Assembly (NCBI RefSeq): GCF_004118855.1
Contig: NZ_PDKF01000004.1
Location: 221,911-285,910, forward strand
Direction of reading: 5' to 3'
Length of the DNA stretch: 64,000 bases
Origin: Arcobacter sp. CECT 8983
Lineage (GTDB): Bacteria; Campylobacterota; Campylobacteria; Campylobacterales; Arcobacteraceae
Position 1 is the first letter of the stretch. The number at the start of each line of letters is the position of its first letter. Both the position numbers and the translations under genes were made by a program. Of the stretch, positions 42,061 to 49,398 are shown piece after piece. The notes under the pieces were generated by a model that was not told the origin of the DNA, did no database searches, and saw only the letters and a program-made list of their open reading frames with translations.

Positions 42061-44499
42061 GTGTCTAAAACAAAGTGTAACCACTGCCATTTAGAGTTTG
42101 ATGACAGTGTAATGATAAAAGAAAAAGATTTAAATTTTTGTTGTAAAGGTTGTCAAGGTGTTTATCATCTTTTAAAAGATGATGGATTAGACTCTTTTTA
42201 TGACAAACTTGGAAATAAAACTATAAATCCTCCTATTGAAGTTGATGATGATATTAACAGATTTGATACAAAAAGTTTTGAAGAGATGTTTATTCATACA
42301 ACTGAAGACGGCTTTAAACAAATCGATTTGATTATTGAAGGAATTCATTGTGCTGCATGTGTTTGGTTAAATGAAAAAGTTCTTTATGATACAGATGGGA
42401 TTATTGGTGCAGATATTAACTTTACAAATAACAAAGCTAAAATAATTTGGGATGAGTCAACTGTTAAACTATCAGATATAATCAAAAAAATAAGAAGTAT
42501 AGGCTATAACGCATATGCATATGATGCAAGTGTTGCAGATGAACAAGCTATAAAGTCAAAGAGAGATTACTTTATTCGTATGATGGTTGCAGTGTTTGCA
42601 AGTATGAATATTATGATGCTTTCTGTTGCAAAATATACAGGCTTTTTTACAGGAATGGATGAAGAAGTAAGAAGTTATGTTCATTTAGGTGAATTTATTC
42701 TAGCTACTCCTGTATTGTTTTATTCTGGCTGGATTTTCTTTCGTGGTGCTTATTATGGATTAAAAAACCGCATTTTAAATATGGACTTCTTAGTAAGTTC
42801 TGGTGCTACATTAACTTATATTTATTCACTGTTTATTCTTTTTGGAGCAAAAGGCGAAAGCTATTTTGACTCTGTTGCTATGATTATTACCTTTGTATTA
42901 GTTGGAAAATATCTAGAAGTCATTGGTAAAAAAAGTGCTGTTGATACTTTAGACAAAATTAAAGGAACACTTCCTTTAGAAGCTACAATTGTAGAAAATG
43001 GAATTAAAAAATCAATTCCTTTAAATAGTATCAAAGTAGGGGATATTATTGAATTAAGATCAGGTGAAAAAGTTTGTATTGATGGTTTTATTATTAGTGG
43101 AGAAGGAAACTTTGATGAATCTAGTTTAACAGGAGAGTCTTTACCTATTTATAAAAGACAAGGTGAAAAAGTATTTAGTGGAACAATAAATAGTGACAGT
43201 GTTATTAGATATGAAGCTAGTAAAACATATAAAGATTCTACTTTAAACTCTATTGTAACTTTATTGGAAGATTCTCTTAGTTCAAAACCAAAAATTGAAC
43301 ATAAGGCTAATGAAGTATCAAAAGGTTTTACAATTACAATTCTTTCTTTATCTGTACTTACTTTCTTAGTTTGGTATTTTTTAGGAATAGATTTAGGTTT
43401 TAATTATGATGGAACAAATCATTTTGAAAAATCTTTTATTGTCGCTATTTCTGTTATTGTTATTGCTTGTCCTTGTGCCTTAGCCCTTGCTACTCCAATT
43501 GCTAGTTTAGTTGGTATCTCTGAACTTGCTAAAAAAGGTTTACTTTTTAAAGAAGCAAAATATATAGAATCAATGGCAAAAGCAGATACTTTAGTTATGG
43601 ATAAAACTGGAACTATTACAAAGGGTGAATTAAAAGTAAAAAAAATGAGACTTTTAGATGACAATATTCACAAACTAAATCTTTTATATTCTGTATTAGA
43701 AGCTTCAACTCATCCTGTTTCTATCTCTGTTAAGAAACATCTTGAAAAAGAGTTATCTTTAGAAACAAAAGAGATTTTTGATGTAAAACAAGTTGAAGCA
43801 AAGGGAATAAAAGCAAAATATAAAAATGTAGATGGAAAACTGTTTCATCTTATGGGTGGAAACATTGAACTTCTAAAAGACAGTGGAATTAATTATAAAT
43901 TTGATTCAAACAATACTGTATATCTGTTCGCAATAAATAGAAAAGTTATTGCAACTTTTGAATTAGTAGATGAGATAAAAGAGGGTGCAAAAGAGCTTAT
44001 TAATGATGCTTATTCAAATGGCTTAGATATTATTATGCTCACAGGGGATAATGAAAAAGTAGCCTCAAAAGTGGCATCAAAAGTAGGTATTAAAACTTTT
44101 GTAGCTGGAATTAATCCAATACAAAAAGCAGAATATATAAAACAATTAAAAGAAGCAGGAAAAACAGTTATCATGGCTGGAGATGGTATAAATGATTCTA
44201 TTGCTTTAGCAAAATCAGATGTGGCTATTGCAATGGGTAATTCTTCTGATGTGACTATTTCTGTATCAGATGTTGTTTTATTAAATAACTCTTTAGAAAG
44301 TTTATTAAAAGCTTTTAAAATATCTAGAAGAACATATAAGTTTATAAAACAAAATTTAACACTTTCTTTGGTGTATAATGCTATAACTATTCCTTTAGCA
44401 ATGGCAGGTTTTGTAATACCTTTAGTGGCAGCTTTATCTATGAGTTTAAGTTCACTTCTAGTAGTTGCAAACTCTATGAGAATAAAACAAAAATATTAA
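42061..44499 (+). CDS. ccoI: Copper-translocating P1B-ATPase for cbb3 oxidase assembly
   Basis: An 812-residue heavy-metal ATPase. Start is GTG with AGGAA upstream. An N-terminal Cys-rich metal site (Cys6, Cys9, Cys27, Cys28, Cys31) is followed by an HMA domain with Cys97/Cys100 in IHCAAC, eight membrane helices including CPC (470-472), the phosphorylated Asp514 in DKTGT and the hinge GDGINDS. This N-terminal arrangement and the following ccoS gene mark the CcoI/FixI branch, which exports copper for the cbb3-type cytochrome c oxidase. Confidence 0.92.
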   Translation: MSKTKCNHCHLEFDDSVMIKEKDLNFCCKGCQGVYHLLKDDGLDSFYDKLGNKTINPPIEVDDDINRFDTKSFEEMFIHTTEDGFKQIDLIIEGIHCAACVWLNEKVLYDTDGIIGADINFTNNKAKIIWDESTVKLSDIIKKIRSIGYNAYAYDASVADEQAIKSKRDYFIRMMVAVFASMNIMMLSVAKYTGFFTGMDEEVRSYVHLGEFILATPVLFYSGWIFFRGAYYGLKNRILNMDFLVSSGATLTYIYSLFILFGAKGESYFDSVAMIITFVLVGKYLEVIGKKSAVDTLDKIKGTLPLEATIVENGIKKSIPLNSIKVGDIIELRSGEKVCIDGFIISGEGNFDESSLTGESLPIYKRQGEKVFSGTINSDSVIRYEASKTYKDSTLNSIVTLLEDSLSSKPKIEHKANEVSKGFTITILSLSVLTFLVWYFLGIDLGFNYDGTNHFEKSFIVAISVIVIACPCALALATPIASLVGISELAKKGLLFKEAKYIESMAKADTLVMDKTGTITKGELKVKKMRLLDDNIHKLNLLYSVLEASTHPVSISVKKHLEKELSLETKEIFDVKQVEAKGIKAKYKNVDGKLFHLMGGNIELLKDSGINYKFDSNNTVYLFAINRKVIATFELVDEIKEGAKELINDAYSNGLDIIMLTGDNEKVASKVASKVGIKTFVAGINPIQKAEYIKQLKEAGKTVIMAGDGINDSIALAKSDVAIAMGNSSDVTISVSDVVLLNNSLESLLKAFKISRRTYKFIKQNLTLSLVYNAITIPLAMAGFVIPLVAALSMSLSSLLVVANSMRIKQKY

Positions 44500-44511
44500 T
44501 AGGAAAAAAGA

Positions 44512-44739
44512 ATGATAAATGACACTTTATTAATGATGTTAATTGTAGGGCTTGTTGTATCCTTCGCAATTTTAGGTGTATTTATTTGGGGTGCAAAAAG
44601 TGGTCAATTTGATGACAGTAGAAAAATGATGGATGGTTTATTATTTGATGGAACTGATGATTTGAATGATGCTATTAAAAAAGATGAAAAGATAAAAAAA
44701 GCAAAAGAGAATAAAAAAAGTGAATCACAAAAGAAGTGA
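44512..44739 (+). CDS. ccoS: cbb3-type oxidase assembly protein CcoS
   Basis: A 75-residue protein with one N-terminal helix (about 5-28) and the CcoS pattern ILGVFIWGAKSGQFDDSRKMMDG, then a lysine-rich tail. It is required in other bacteria for cofactor insertion into the cbb3 catalytic subunit. Encoded 12 bases after ccoI, with SD AGGAAAAAAG. Confidence 0.9.
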   Translation: MINDTLLMMLIVGLVVSFAILGVFIWGAKSGQFDDSRKMMDGLLFDGTDDLNDAIKKDEKIKKAKENKKSESQKK

Positions 44740-44749
44740 CTCACTTTTT
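44715..44749. terminator. Hairpin terminator after ccoS
   Basis: AAAAAGTGA and TCACTTTTT outer arms plus an inner TCAC/GTGA step with one mismatch between them. It overlaps the ccoS 3' end and carries a T-run; the A-run on the other side may also serve the converging cytochrome gene. Confidence 0.7.
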
Positions 44750-44767
44750 TATTATATGAAAAATTAA

Positions 44768-45046
44768 TTAGAATGCAGCGATTTGCTTAGCTAAATCTTC
44801 AATATCAGCATCAGAAAGTCTTGCAACTTGACCTTTCATAACACCTTTCATAGCTCCACCATAAGAACCATCTTTGTAACCTTTAAGTGCAGCAACAGTT
44901 TTTTCAACTGGCCAACCTTTAATTACTTTAGATTTTCCTAATGCAGATTTCTCTGCAGTAGCCCCATGACATCCAGCACATGGTGCCCAGTTAGCAGCCA
45001 TTAATGAAGCAGCAGCAATCATTGTTCCTAAAACAATCTTTTTCAT
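44768..45046 (-). CDS. Small periplasmic class I cytochrome c
   Basis: A 92-residue monoheme cytochrome. Signal peptide of about 18 residues (ending LMAAN), heme site CAGCH at 23-27, and methionines in GGAMKGVMKGQ as possible axial ligands; C-terminal helix LSDADIEDLAKQIAAF. It resembles the Campylobacter c553 encoded next to ccoS/ccoI and probably donates electrons to the cbb3 oxidase. Converges on ccoS. Confidence 0.93.
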   Translation of the reverse strand: MKKIVLGTMIAAASLMAANWAPCAGCHGATAEKSALGKSKVIKGWPVEKTVAALKGYKDGSYGGAMKGVMKGQVARLSDADIEDLAKQIAAF

Positions 45047-45212
45047 TTAATCTCCTTATTTATGTAAAACTAAATTTTATCACTTTTTTCTTTCATTTAA
45101 CTTATGAAATTCTTGAATATTAGGTCATTTTAGAGATAAAACTATAATGAAATCTAATATATATCCAACTTTATTATTTAATCTTACTTTTGCCTTCATA
45201 TAGAACTTATAG

Positions 45213-45422
45213 GTTTTAAATGATAAAATTACAAAAAATAAAGGAACTATTATTAAGCTAGAACCTTGTAGACACTGCAAAAGAGAAATTGAAACAAAAA
45301 AAAGACAATGCCCATATTGTGGAACGCTAAATCCAACAGTTAAAATAAAAGAGATAATAATAGGAATTGTAGCAGTTACTGTTGTAATGTATCTTGTAAC
45401 TATTTTTATTAATATAAATTAA
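45213..45422 (+). pseudogene. Zinc-ribbon membrane micro-protein, start codon missing
   Basis: An open frame (45213-45422) coding for a small protein with a CxxC...CxxC zinc ribbon (EPCRHCKREIETKKRQCPYCG) followed by one helix (EIIIGIVAVTVVMYLVTIF). There is no ATG, GTG or TTG in frame ahead of the first cysteine. Either translation begins at an ATT (45252, giving IKLEPCRHC, with AAAGGA six or so bases upstream), or the ATG at 45220 was put out of frame by a one-base loss in the A-run at 45233-45238 (an extra A would give a clean 67-residue ORF). I call it probably broken but possibly functional. Confidence 0.5.
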
Positions 45423-45430
45423 TAAAGAAT

Positions 45431-45449
45431 AATAGTTTTAGGAACTATT
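45431..45449 (-). terminator. Hairpin, apparently the original rhomboid-gene terminator
   Basis: AATAGTT and AACTATT arms with a 5-base loop; the arm shares 4 bases with the left copy of the 55-bp repeat. On the minus strand it follows the duplicated rhomboid gene end, but is now separated from the intact rhomboid gene by the NACHT gene. Confidence 0.5.
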
Positions 45450-45500
45450 TTCTAATAGCTGCTAATAAAAATCCAATACCTAAACCAATAAAGTGTGAAT
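45446..45500. repeat. 55-bp direct repeat, left copy (duplicated rhomboid 3' end)
   Basis: Perfect 55-base match to 48303-48357, same orientation. The sequence is the last 18 or so codons and stop region of the rhomboid gene (ending in LLAAIRK-stop). This copy lies downstream of the NACHT gene and is not part of any intact ORF. The identity breaks abruptly at both ends. Together with the right copy it bounds a 2802-base insert; it looks like an attachment-site core or target duplication. Confidence 0.9.
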
Positions 45501-48100
45501 TATTTAGGATGTTTTTTTATAATGTAATCGACAAATGTTTCATCGAATTTAGCATCTGTTAAATCTGCACCAGTAAAATCTGAATTCTTAAATTTTGAAT
45601 TTCTAAAATCTACATTGTTCATATAAGTGTTTTGAAAATTAGAATAATTTAAATCTGCATATTCAAAATTTGAATCTCTCATATATGAATTATAAAATAT
45701 TCCGTAACCCATATCTTCTTTTTGATAAAAAGAAAGAGCATTTTGAATTCGGCTGTCGATAAATTCATCTATATCCACATCACCCATATAAACATTTAAC
45801 AAGTTTGCATCTTTTAAATTTACACCATGTAAAGATACATTTTGTAAAATTATATTTTCAAAATCAGTATCTGAAAAATCTTGATATGAAAAGTCTAAAA
45901 ATATTTTATCACTGCTAAGTATTTTCATATATGTTAATACTTTATTTTTTCTAAAATCGTTTGTAATAAAATTTTCTTCATTTTCTAATATTTTTAAAAT
46001 TGACCAAAAACCTAAGAATGTATTTGCACTTTTTTCTAAAGGATTTTTAATTCCTGTTATATTAATAAGGAAATCTGTTTCCAGGAATCCATCAAATAAA
46101 TTTAATAATCTATTTTTTAAAAATTCATTTCGGTTATCTTCTTTTTTATTAAAAATTTCATCTAAATATTCAATTAATTCATTAGACAATGTATTTTCAG
46201 AAAAAAGAGCATAGAAAATATTTAATACATCTTCTTCCTTTTTATAAAATTCTTCCTCTTCTTTATTATAATCTGTAATTGATATAATATCAGAATACAT
46301 TTTTTCTGCTGTCATATACTCTTGTAATGATTTATGTAAAAACTCAATAGCATAATCATTCATATCTTCATCATCTACATCTTGATTATTCTTTTTTACT
46401 TCATCCAAATAAAAAGCAATCATAACTGTTTTTAAAGAGTCAAAAATATTTTCTCTATTTAATGAATCATAAAAATCTTTTAATATTGGGGATTTTAGCA
46501 GTTTTCCTTTATTAATATAACCATTTCCTGTTAAATAAATCTCAAAAGCTAAATTTTTTATAAATTTTCTTAACTTTTTTTCATTCATATCTTGAAGGTT
46601 CTTAATTTGACCTGTTTTTTCCCAATTTCTTTTAATTAAGGAATCAAACAATTTTTCATAAATATCCGTTCTACTTGTAGATGATAATAAGTTATTATTA
46701 CTTTTTACAATCAAATATAATATTATAGGTTGAGTAATTAATTCTTTTATATGCTTATATTTATATCTTTCTTTATTTATTATCTTAATATCTGATATTG
46801 ATAAAGAACAATCATCATAAAAACTTTTATATTTTGTTAACCATTCAATTTGTTGTTCAGTGTTAAACTCTTCAAGCTGAATTAATAAAGGATTTTTTCT
46901 CTTTAATTTGTCTATATTTACATAATTTAATCGTGAAGTAATTATAAATGAAAAATTTTGATTTTCTGAAACTTCATCAATAAAATTATTACATAAATCT
47001 TCGATATCTGTTAGTTTTAGATTATCTTTCATATATAATTCATCTAGCCCATCTAACACTAAAAAAGAGTTTCTAAGTTCAAGTTCGGTTACTTCAATAT
47101 TGTAAGTAGTCTTAATAAACTTTGTAAGTGTTCCAATAGGGTCTGCTACTAAATCAGAGATATTTTTTATATTTCTAAAAGTTAAAAAGAAAAAATTTGA
47201 ATTACAATCTTTATTGACTATCTCATATGCTAATCTTTTCGTAAATGAACTTTTACCTTGTCCAGGGAATCCAAATAAAAATATGGCTCTGTTATTACTT
47301 GATAAATAATCATAGTCATACTCTTTGAAAATTATTTTATCAAGAAAAGTGTGTAAATTAAACTCTTGTTTTTCTTCCAAGATTTTATTTATATTTATAA
47401 AGTTTTTAGTTGAATCATCAATAATAATTTTTTCTGTATTTATACTTGATGTATGAATTAAATATTCAGGCAAAATATAGATATCATTTAAGGTTATTCC
47501 TTCTTCATCATTTAACACTACTTTATTATATAAATTGGCATATTCACTTAATAGTTTTGTAATTCTGTTTTCTTTATTTTCAATAGAAAACATTTTTGAA
47601 TTTAAGTATTTACTATATGATTTAAATAGAATAGGTTCACTATCTAATAAAATATAATACTCTTTTTCAATATTACTTTTTAGATAATTAATTATATTAT
47701 TCTTAATTTTAGTATTATTAATTATTAAACTATTTATATGGTTTTCAGCAAAACTTGAAATATTTGAATAAAAATTATCTAAACTAAAATCTTTTGTTTG
47801 AAACTTAACTGTATTATTTTTTAGATAATCATCTTTTTTTAACTCAATTTTAGGAGAATATCTTTTTATAGCTCTTATCAAAGTAAAAAAGTAAGCTAAT
47901 AATAAAACTTTATTATGTGCTTCTTCAATATCTTCAATATCTTTTTTTTTCTCATATATATATTTTGCAAGTTTCCCAAAAGGAATTGAAGAATATAAAT
48001 CGTCATTTTCAAAAAAATCTAATTTATCAATTGTATTTATACTTAAATCAAGAACTTGCTCAATAACTGATGATATATTTGCTTTATCTAAAAACTTCAT
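45500..48100 (-). CDS. NACHT-domain STAND NTPase with C-terminal pentapeptide repeats
   Basis: An 866-residue cytosolic protein. Residues 1-265 are helical and unassigned. The NACHT NTPase has Walker A GFPGQGKSS (Lys283) and the NACHT-type Walker B LVLDGLDEL (Asp350, Asp353, Glu354), then sensor region FSFIITSRLNYVN. A helical region runs to about 730, followed by pentapeptide repeats (LDFSYQDFSDTDF; SNFEYADLNYSNFQNTYM; FTGADLTDAKF) to the end. Bacterial NACHT proteins include antiphage sensors (bNACHT), so a defence role is likely, but no nuclease or other effector domain is recognisable. Its stop codon is on the edge of the 55-bp repeat. The gene is even more A/T-rich than its neighbours. 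Confidence 0.85.
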   Translation of the reverse strand: MKFLDKANISSVIEQVLDLSINTIDKLDFFENDDLYSSIPFGKLAKYIYEKKKDIEDIEEAHNKVLLLAYFFTLIRAIKRYSPKIELKKDDYLKNNTVKFQTKDFSLDNFYSNISSFAENHINSLIINNTKIKNNIINYLKSNIEKEYYILLDSEPILFKSYSKYLNSKMFSIENKENRITKLLSEYANLYNKVVLNDEEGITLNDIYILPEYLIHTSSINTEKIIIDDSTKNFININKILEEKQEFNLHTFLDKIIFKEYDYDYLSSNNRAIFLFGFPGQGKSSFTKRLAYEIVNKDCNSNFFFLTFRNIKNISDLVADPIGTLTKFIKTTYNIEVTELELRNSFLVLDGLDELYMKDNLKLTDIEDLCNNFIDEVSENQNFSFIITSRLNYVNIDKLKRKNPLLIQLEEFNTEQQIEWLTKYKSFYDDCSLSISDIKIINKERYKYKHIKELITQPIILYLIVKSNNNLLSSTSRTDIYEKLFDSLIKRNWEKTGQIKNLQDMNEKKLRKFIKNLAFEIYLTGNGYINKGKLLKSPILKDFYDSLNRENIFDSLKTVMIAFYLDEVKKNNQDVDDEDMNDYAIEFLHKSLQEYMTAEKMYSDIISITDYNKEEEEFYKKEEDVLNIFYALFSENTLSNELIEYLDEIFNKKEDNRNEFLKNRLLNLFDGFLETDFLINITGIKNPLEKSANTFLGFWSILKILENEENFITNDFRKNKVLTYMKILSSDKIFLDFSYQDFSDTDFENIILQNVSLHGVNLKDANLLNVYMGDVDIDEFIDSRIQNALSFYQKEDMGYGIFYNSYMRDSNFEYADLNYSNFQNTYMNNVDFRNSKFKNSDFTGADLTDAKFDETFVDYIIKKHPK

Positions 48101-48301
48101 TTTAATCCATTATATTAAAAATAATCACTTATAATATCATTTTCTTTAAAAGAGAATAATAAAGCTTTAGTTCCTTAACACAGCAAATTATATTATTTTA
48201 TATGAATTTTTTACATAAATAAAATTTTTTTATTGAATAAATTTAATATATATCTTTTTGTAATATTTATGCCTTTATACTCTATAAAAGGGAAGTATTA
48301 T

Positions 48302-48835
48302 TTATTTTCTAATAGCTGCTAATAAAAATCCAATACCTAAACCAATAAAGTGTGAATACCAAGCAATTGGAAGTCCAATAAGAATAGGTGCAACTGAAAT
48401 TATTAAAACCCAAGTAACAATGGCTTTCCTTTGAAATCTATCAACATAAGCAATATATCCCATTAGTGCACAAATAGCACCAGAAGCCCCAACTAAATTT
48501 ACAAAATTATCTAAGTAGTAAATATATAAAAAACTAAGAATTGAAGTTGCGAGTCCAGCTATAAAGTATGCAAGTACAAACTCTTTTTTCCCTCTATACA
48601 TCTCAATGGCATTCCCAAATTGATATAAAACAAACATATTCATAGCTAAGTGACCTAATCCACCATGGGCAAACATAGTTGTTAGTGGTTGCCAATAAAA
48701 ACCACTTTCTATAAAGTACATATTAAGACCTAAATATAGACCTCCATAACTTATATTTGTTTGTACAAGGTACATTAAGATAGTTATTCCAATAGTGATA
48801 TTTGTTAGTGTAAAATTAGATCTAGTTCTGAACAT
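48302..48835 (-). CDS. Rhomboid-family intramembrane serine protease
   Basis: A 177-residue six-helix rhomboid. Catalytic Ser118 in GASG (116-119) and His162 in WYSHFIGLGIGF; the HxxxN element is H62-N66 (GHLAMNMF). Cleaves membrane proteins within helices; bacterial substrates are mostly unknown. Its first 14 bases overlap the end of the upstream 189-residue gene. The last 55 bases are duplicated on the far side of the NACHT gene. Confidence 0.92.
   Translation of the reverse strand: MFRTRSNFTLTNITIGITILMYLVQTNISYGGLYLGLNMYFIESGFYWQPLTTMFAHGGLGHLAMNMFVLYQFGNAIEMYRGKKEFVLAYFIAGLATSILSFLYIYYLDNFVNLVGASGAICALMGYIAYVDRFQRKAIVTWVLIISVAPILIGLPIAWYSHFIGLGIGFLLAAIRK
48303..48357. repeat. 55-bp direct repeat, right copy (rhomboid gene 3' end)
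   Basis: Identical to 45446-45500. This copy is part of the intact rhomboid gene, coding for its C-terminus from the second transmembrane catalytic His region (HFIGLGIGFLLAAIRK) to the stop. It marks the upstream boundary of the NACHT insert. Confidence 0.9.
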
Positions 48836-49391
48836 AGTTTTTATATACCTTTAATGAGCAATCAACTCTTTGCATAATAGCGTTTTTATACATAAATTTA
48901 AAATCACTTTGCATAAAAAATATCTCTTTTGAGTTAATTCTAAATGATGTTATTACTGTTCCTGCGTTTAATTTGTCTTTGGAACTCTCTATTATTTCAT
49001 ATTTTATCTTTAAATACTTTTGTAAATTTTCTTTTGGTTTAATCTTAAGTAAGCTTTTAATGTAATTGTCTATCTCTTTAGTAGTAAGAACTTTTTCAAT
49101 TTGAGAATTTTCTTCTAATTTTAATAATGAACCTTCAATTTTGTAATAACCTTTTTCAATGGCATTAAAAGACTTTTTCACTAATTCATGATTTTTTACA
49201 GTTACTTTTGTATTATTCTCTTTTTGACAAGGTATTTTTTCAATTTTAGAAAGGGAGTCTTCTTTTTTTTGAGGCTTTACTATAAAATTAGTATATAAAA
49301 CAATTGTTATTGAAACCATAACAATTGTTGCGAAGGTAAAAAGATTGTTTACGATAATACTATCATTAGGTCTAGTTCTTTTTACCTTCAT
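48822..49391 (-). CDS. Single-pass membrane protein of unknown function
   Basis: A 189-residue protein with a basic N-terminus (MKVKRTRPNDS), one helix at about 17-36 and a periplasmic region of about 145 residues with mixed strand/helix character and two cysteines (near residues 55 and 178) that could pair. Overlaps the rhomboid gene by 14 bases and follows lon by 7 bases, so it may be a rhomboid substrate or partner. No family recognised. Confidence 0.75.
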   Translation of the reverse strand: MKVKRTRPNDSIIVNNLFTFATIVMVSITIVLYTNFIVKPQKKEDSLSKIEKIPCQKENNTKVTVKNHELVKKSFNAIEKGYYKIEGSLLKLEENSQIEKVLTTKEIDNYIKSLLKIKPKENLQKYLKIKYEIIESSKDKLNAGTVITSFRINSKEIFFMQSDFKFMYKNAIMQRVDCSLKVYKNYVQN

Positions 49392-49398
49392 TTTTTTG

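Larger units (their letters stand above)
45446..48357. mobile_element. Candidate single-gene cassette between 55-bp direct repeats
   Basis: The insert 45501-48302 holds one gene (NACHT-pentapeptide NTPase) and about 200 bases of A/T-rich upstream DNA. Perfect 55-bp direct repeats derived from the rhomboid 3' end flank it, so the target gene remains intact while its original hairpin is displaced to the far side. The arrangement is that of integration at a gene 3' end, but no integrase, transposase or terminal inverted repeats are visible. Mobility in trans or recombination via the repeats is inference. Confidence 0.6.

Noticed and set aside
48251-48296. Hairpin CCTTTATA...TATAAAAGG between rhomboid and NACHT genes as a cassette end or terminator
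   Set aside because: Imperfect, no T-run, and no matching inverted copy at the other end of the insert; left as unexplained A/T-rich sequence.
45501-48302. Reading the NACHT insert as a prophage or transposon
   Set aside because: No integrase, transposase, phage structural gene or terminal inverted repeats; the flanking repeats are 55 bp, far longer than a transposon target duplication.
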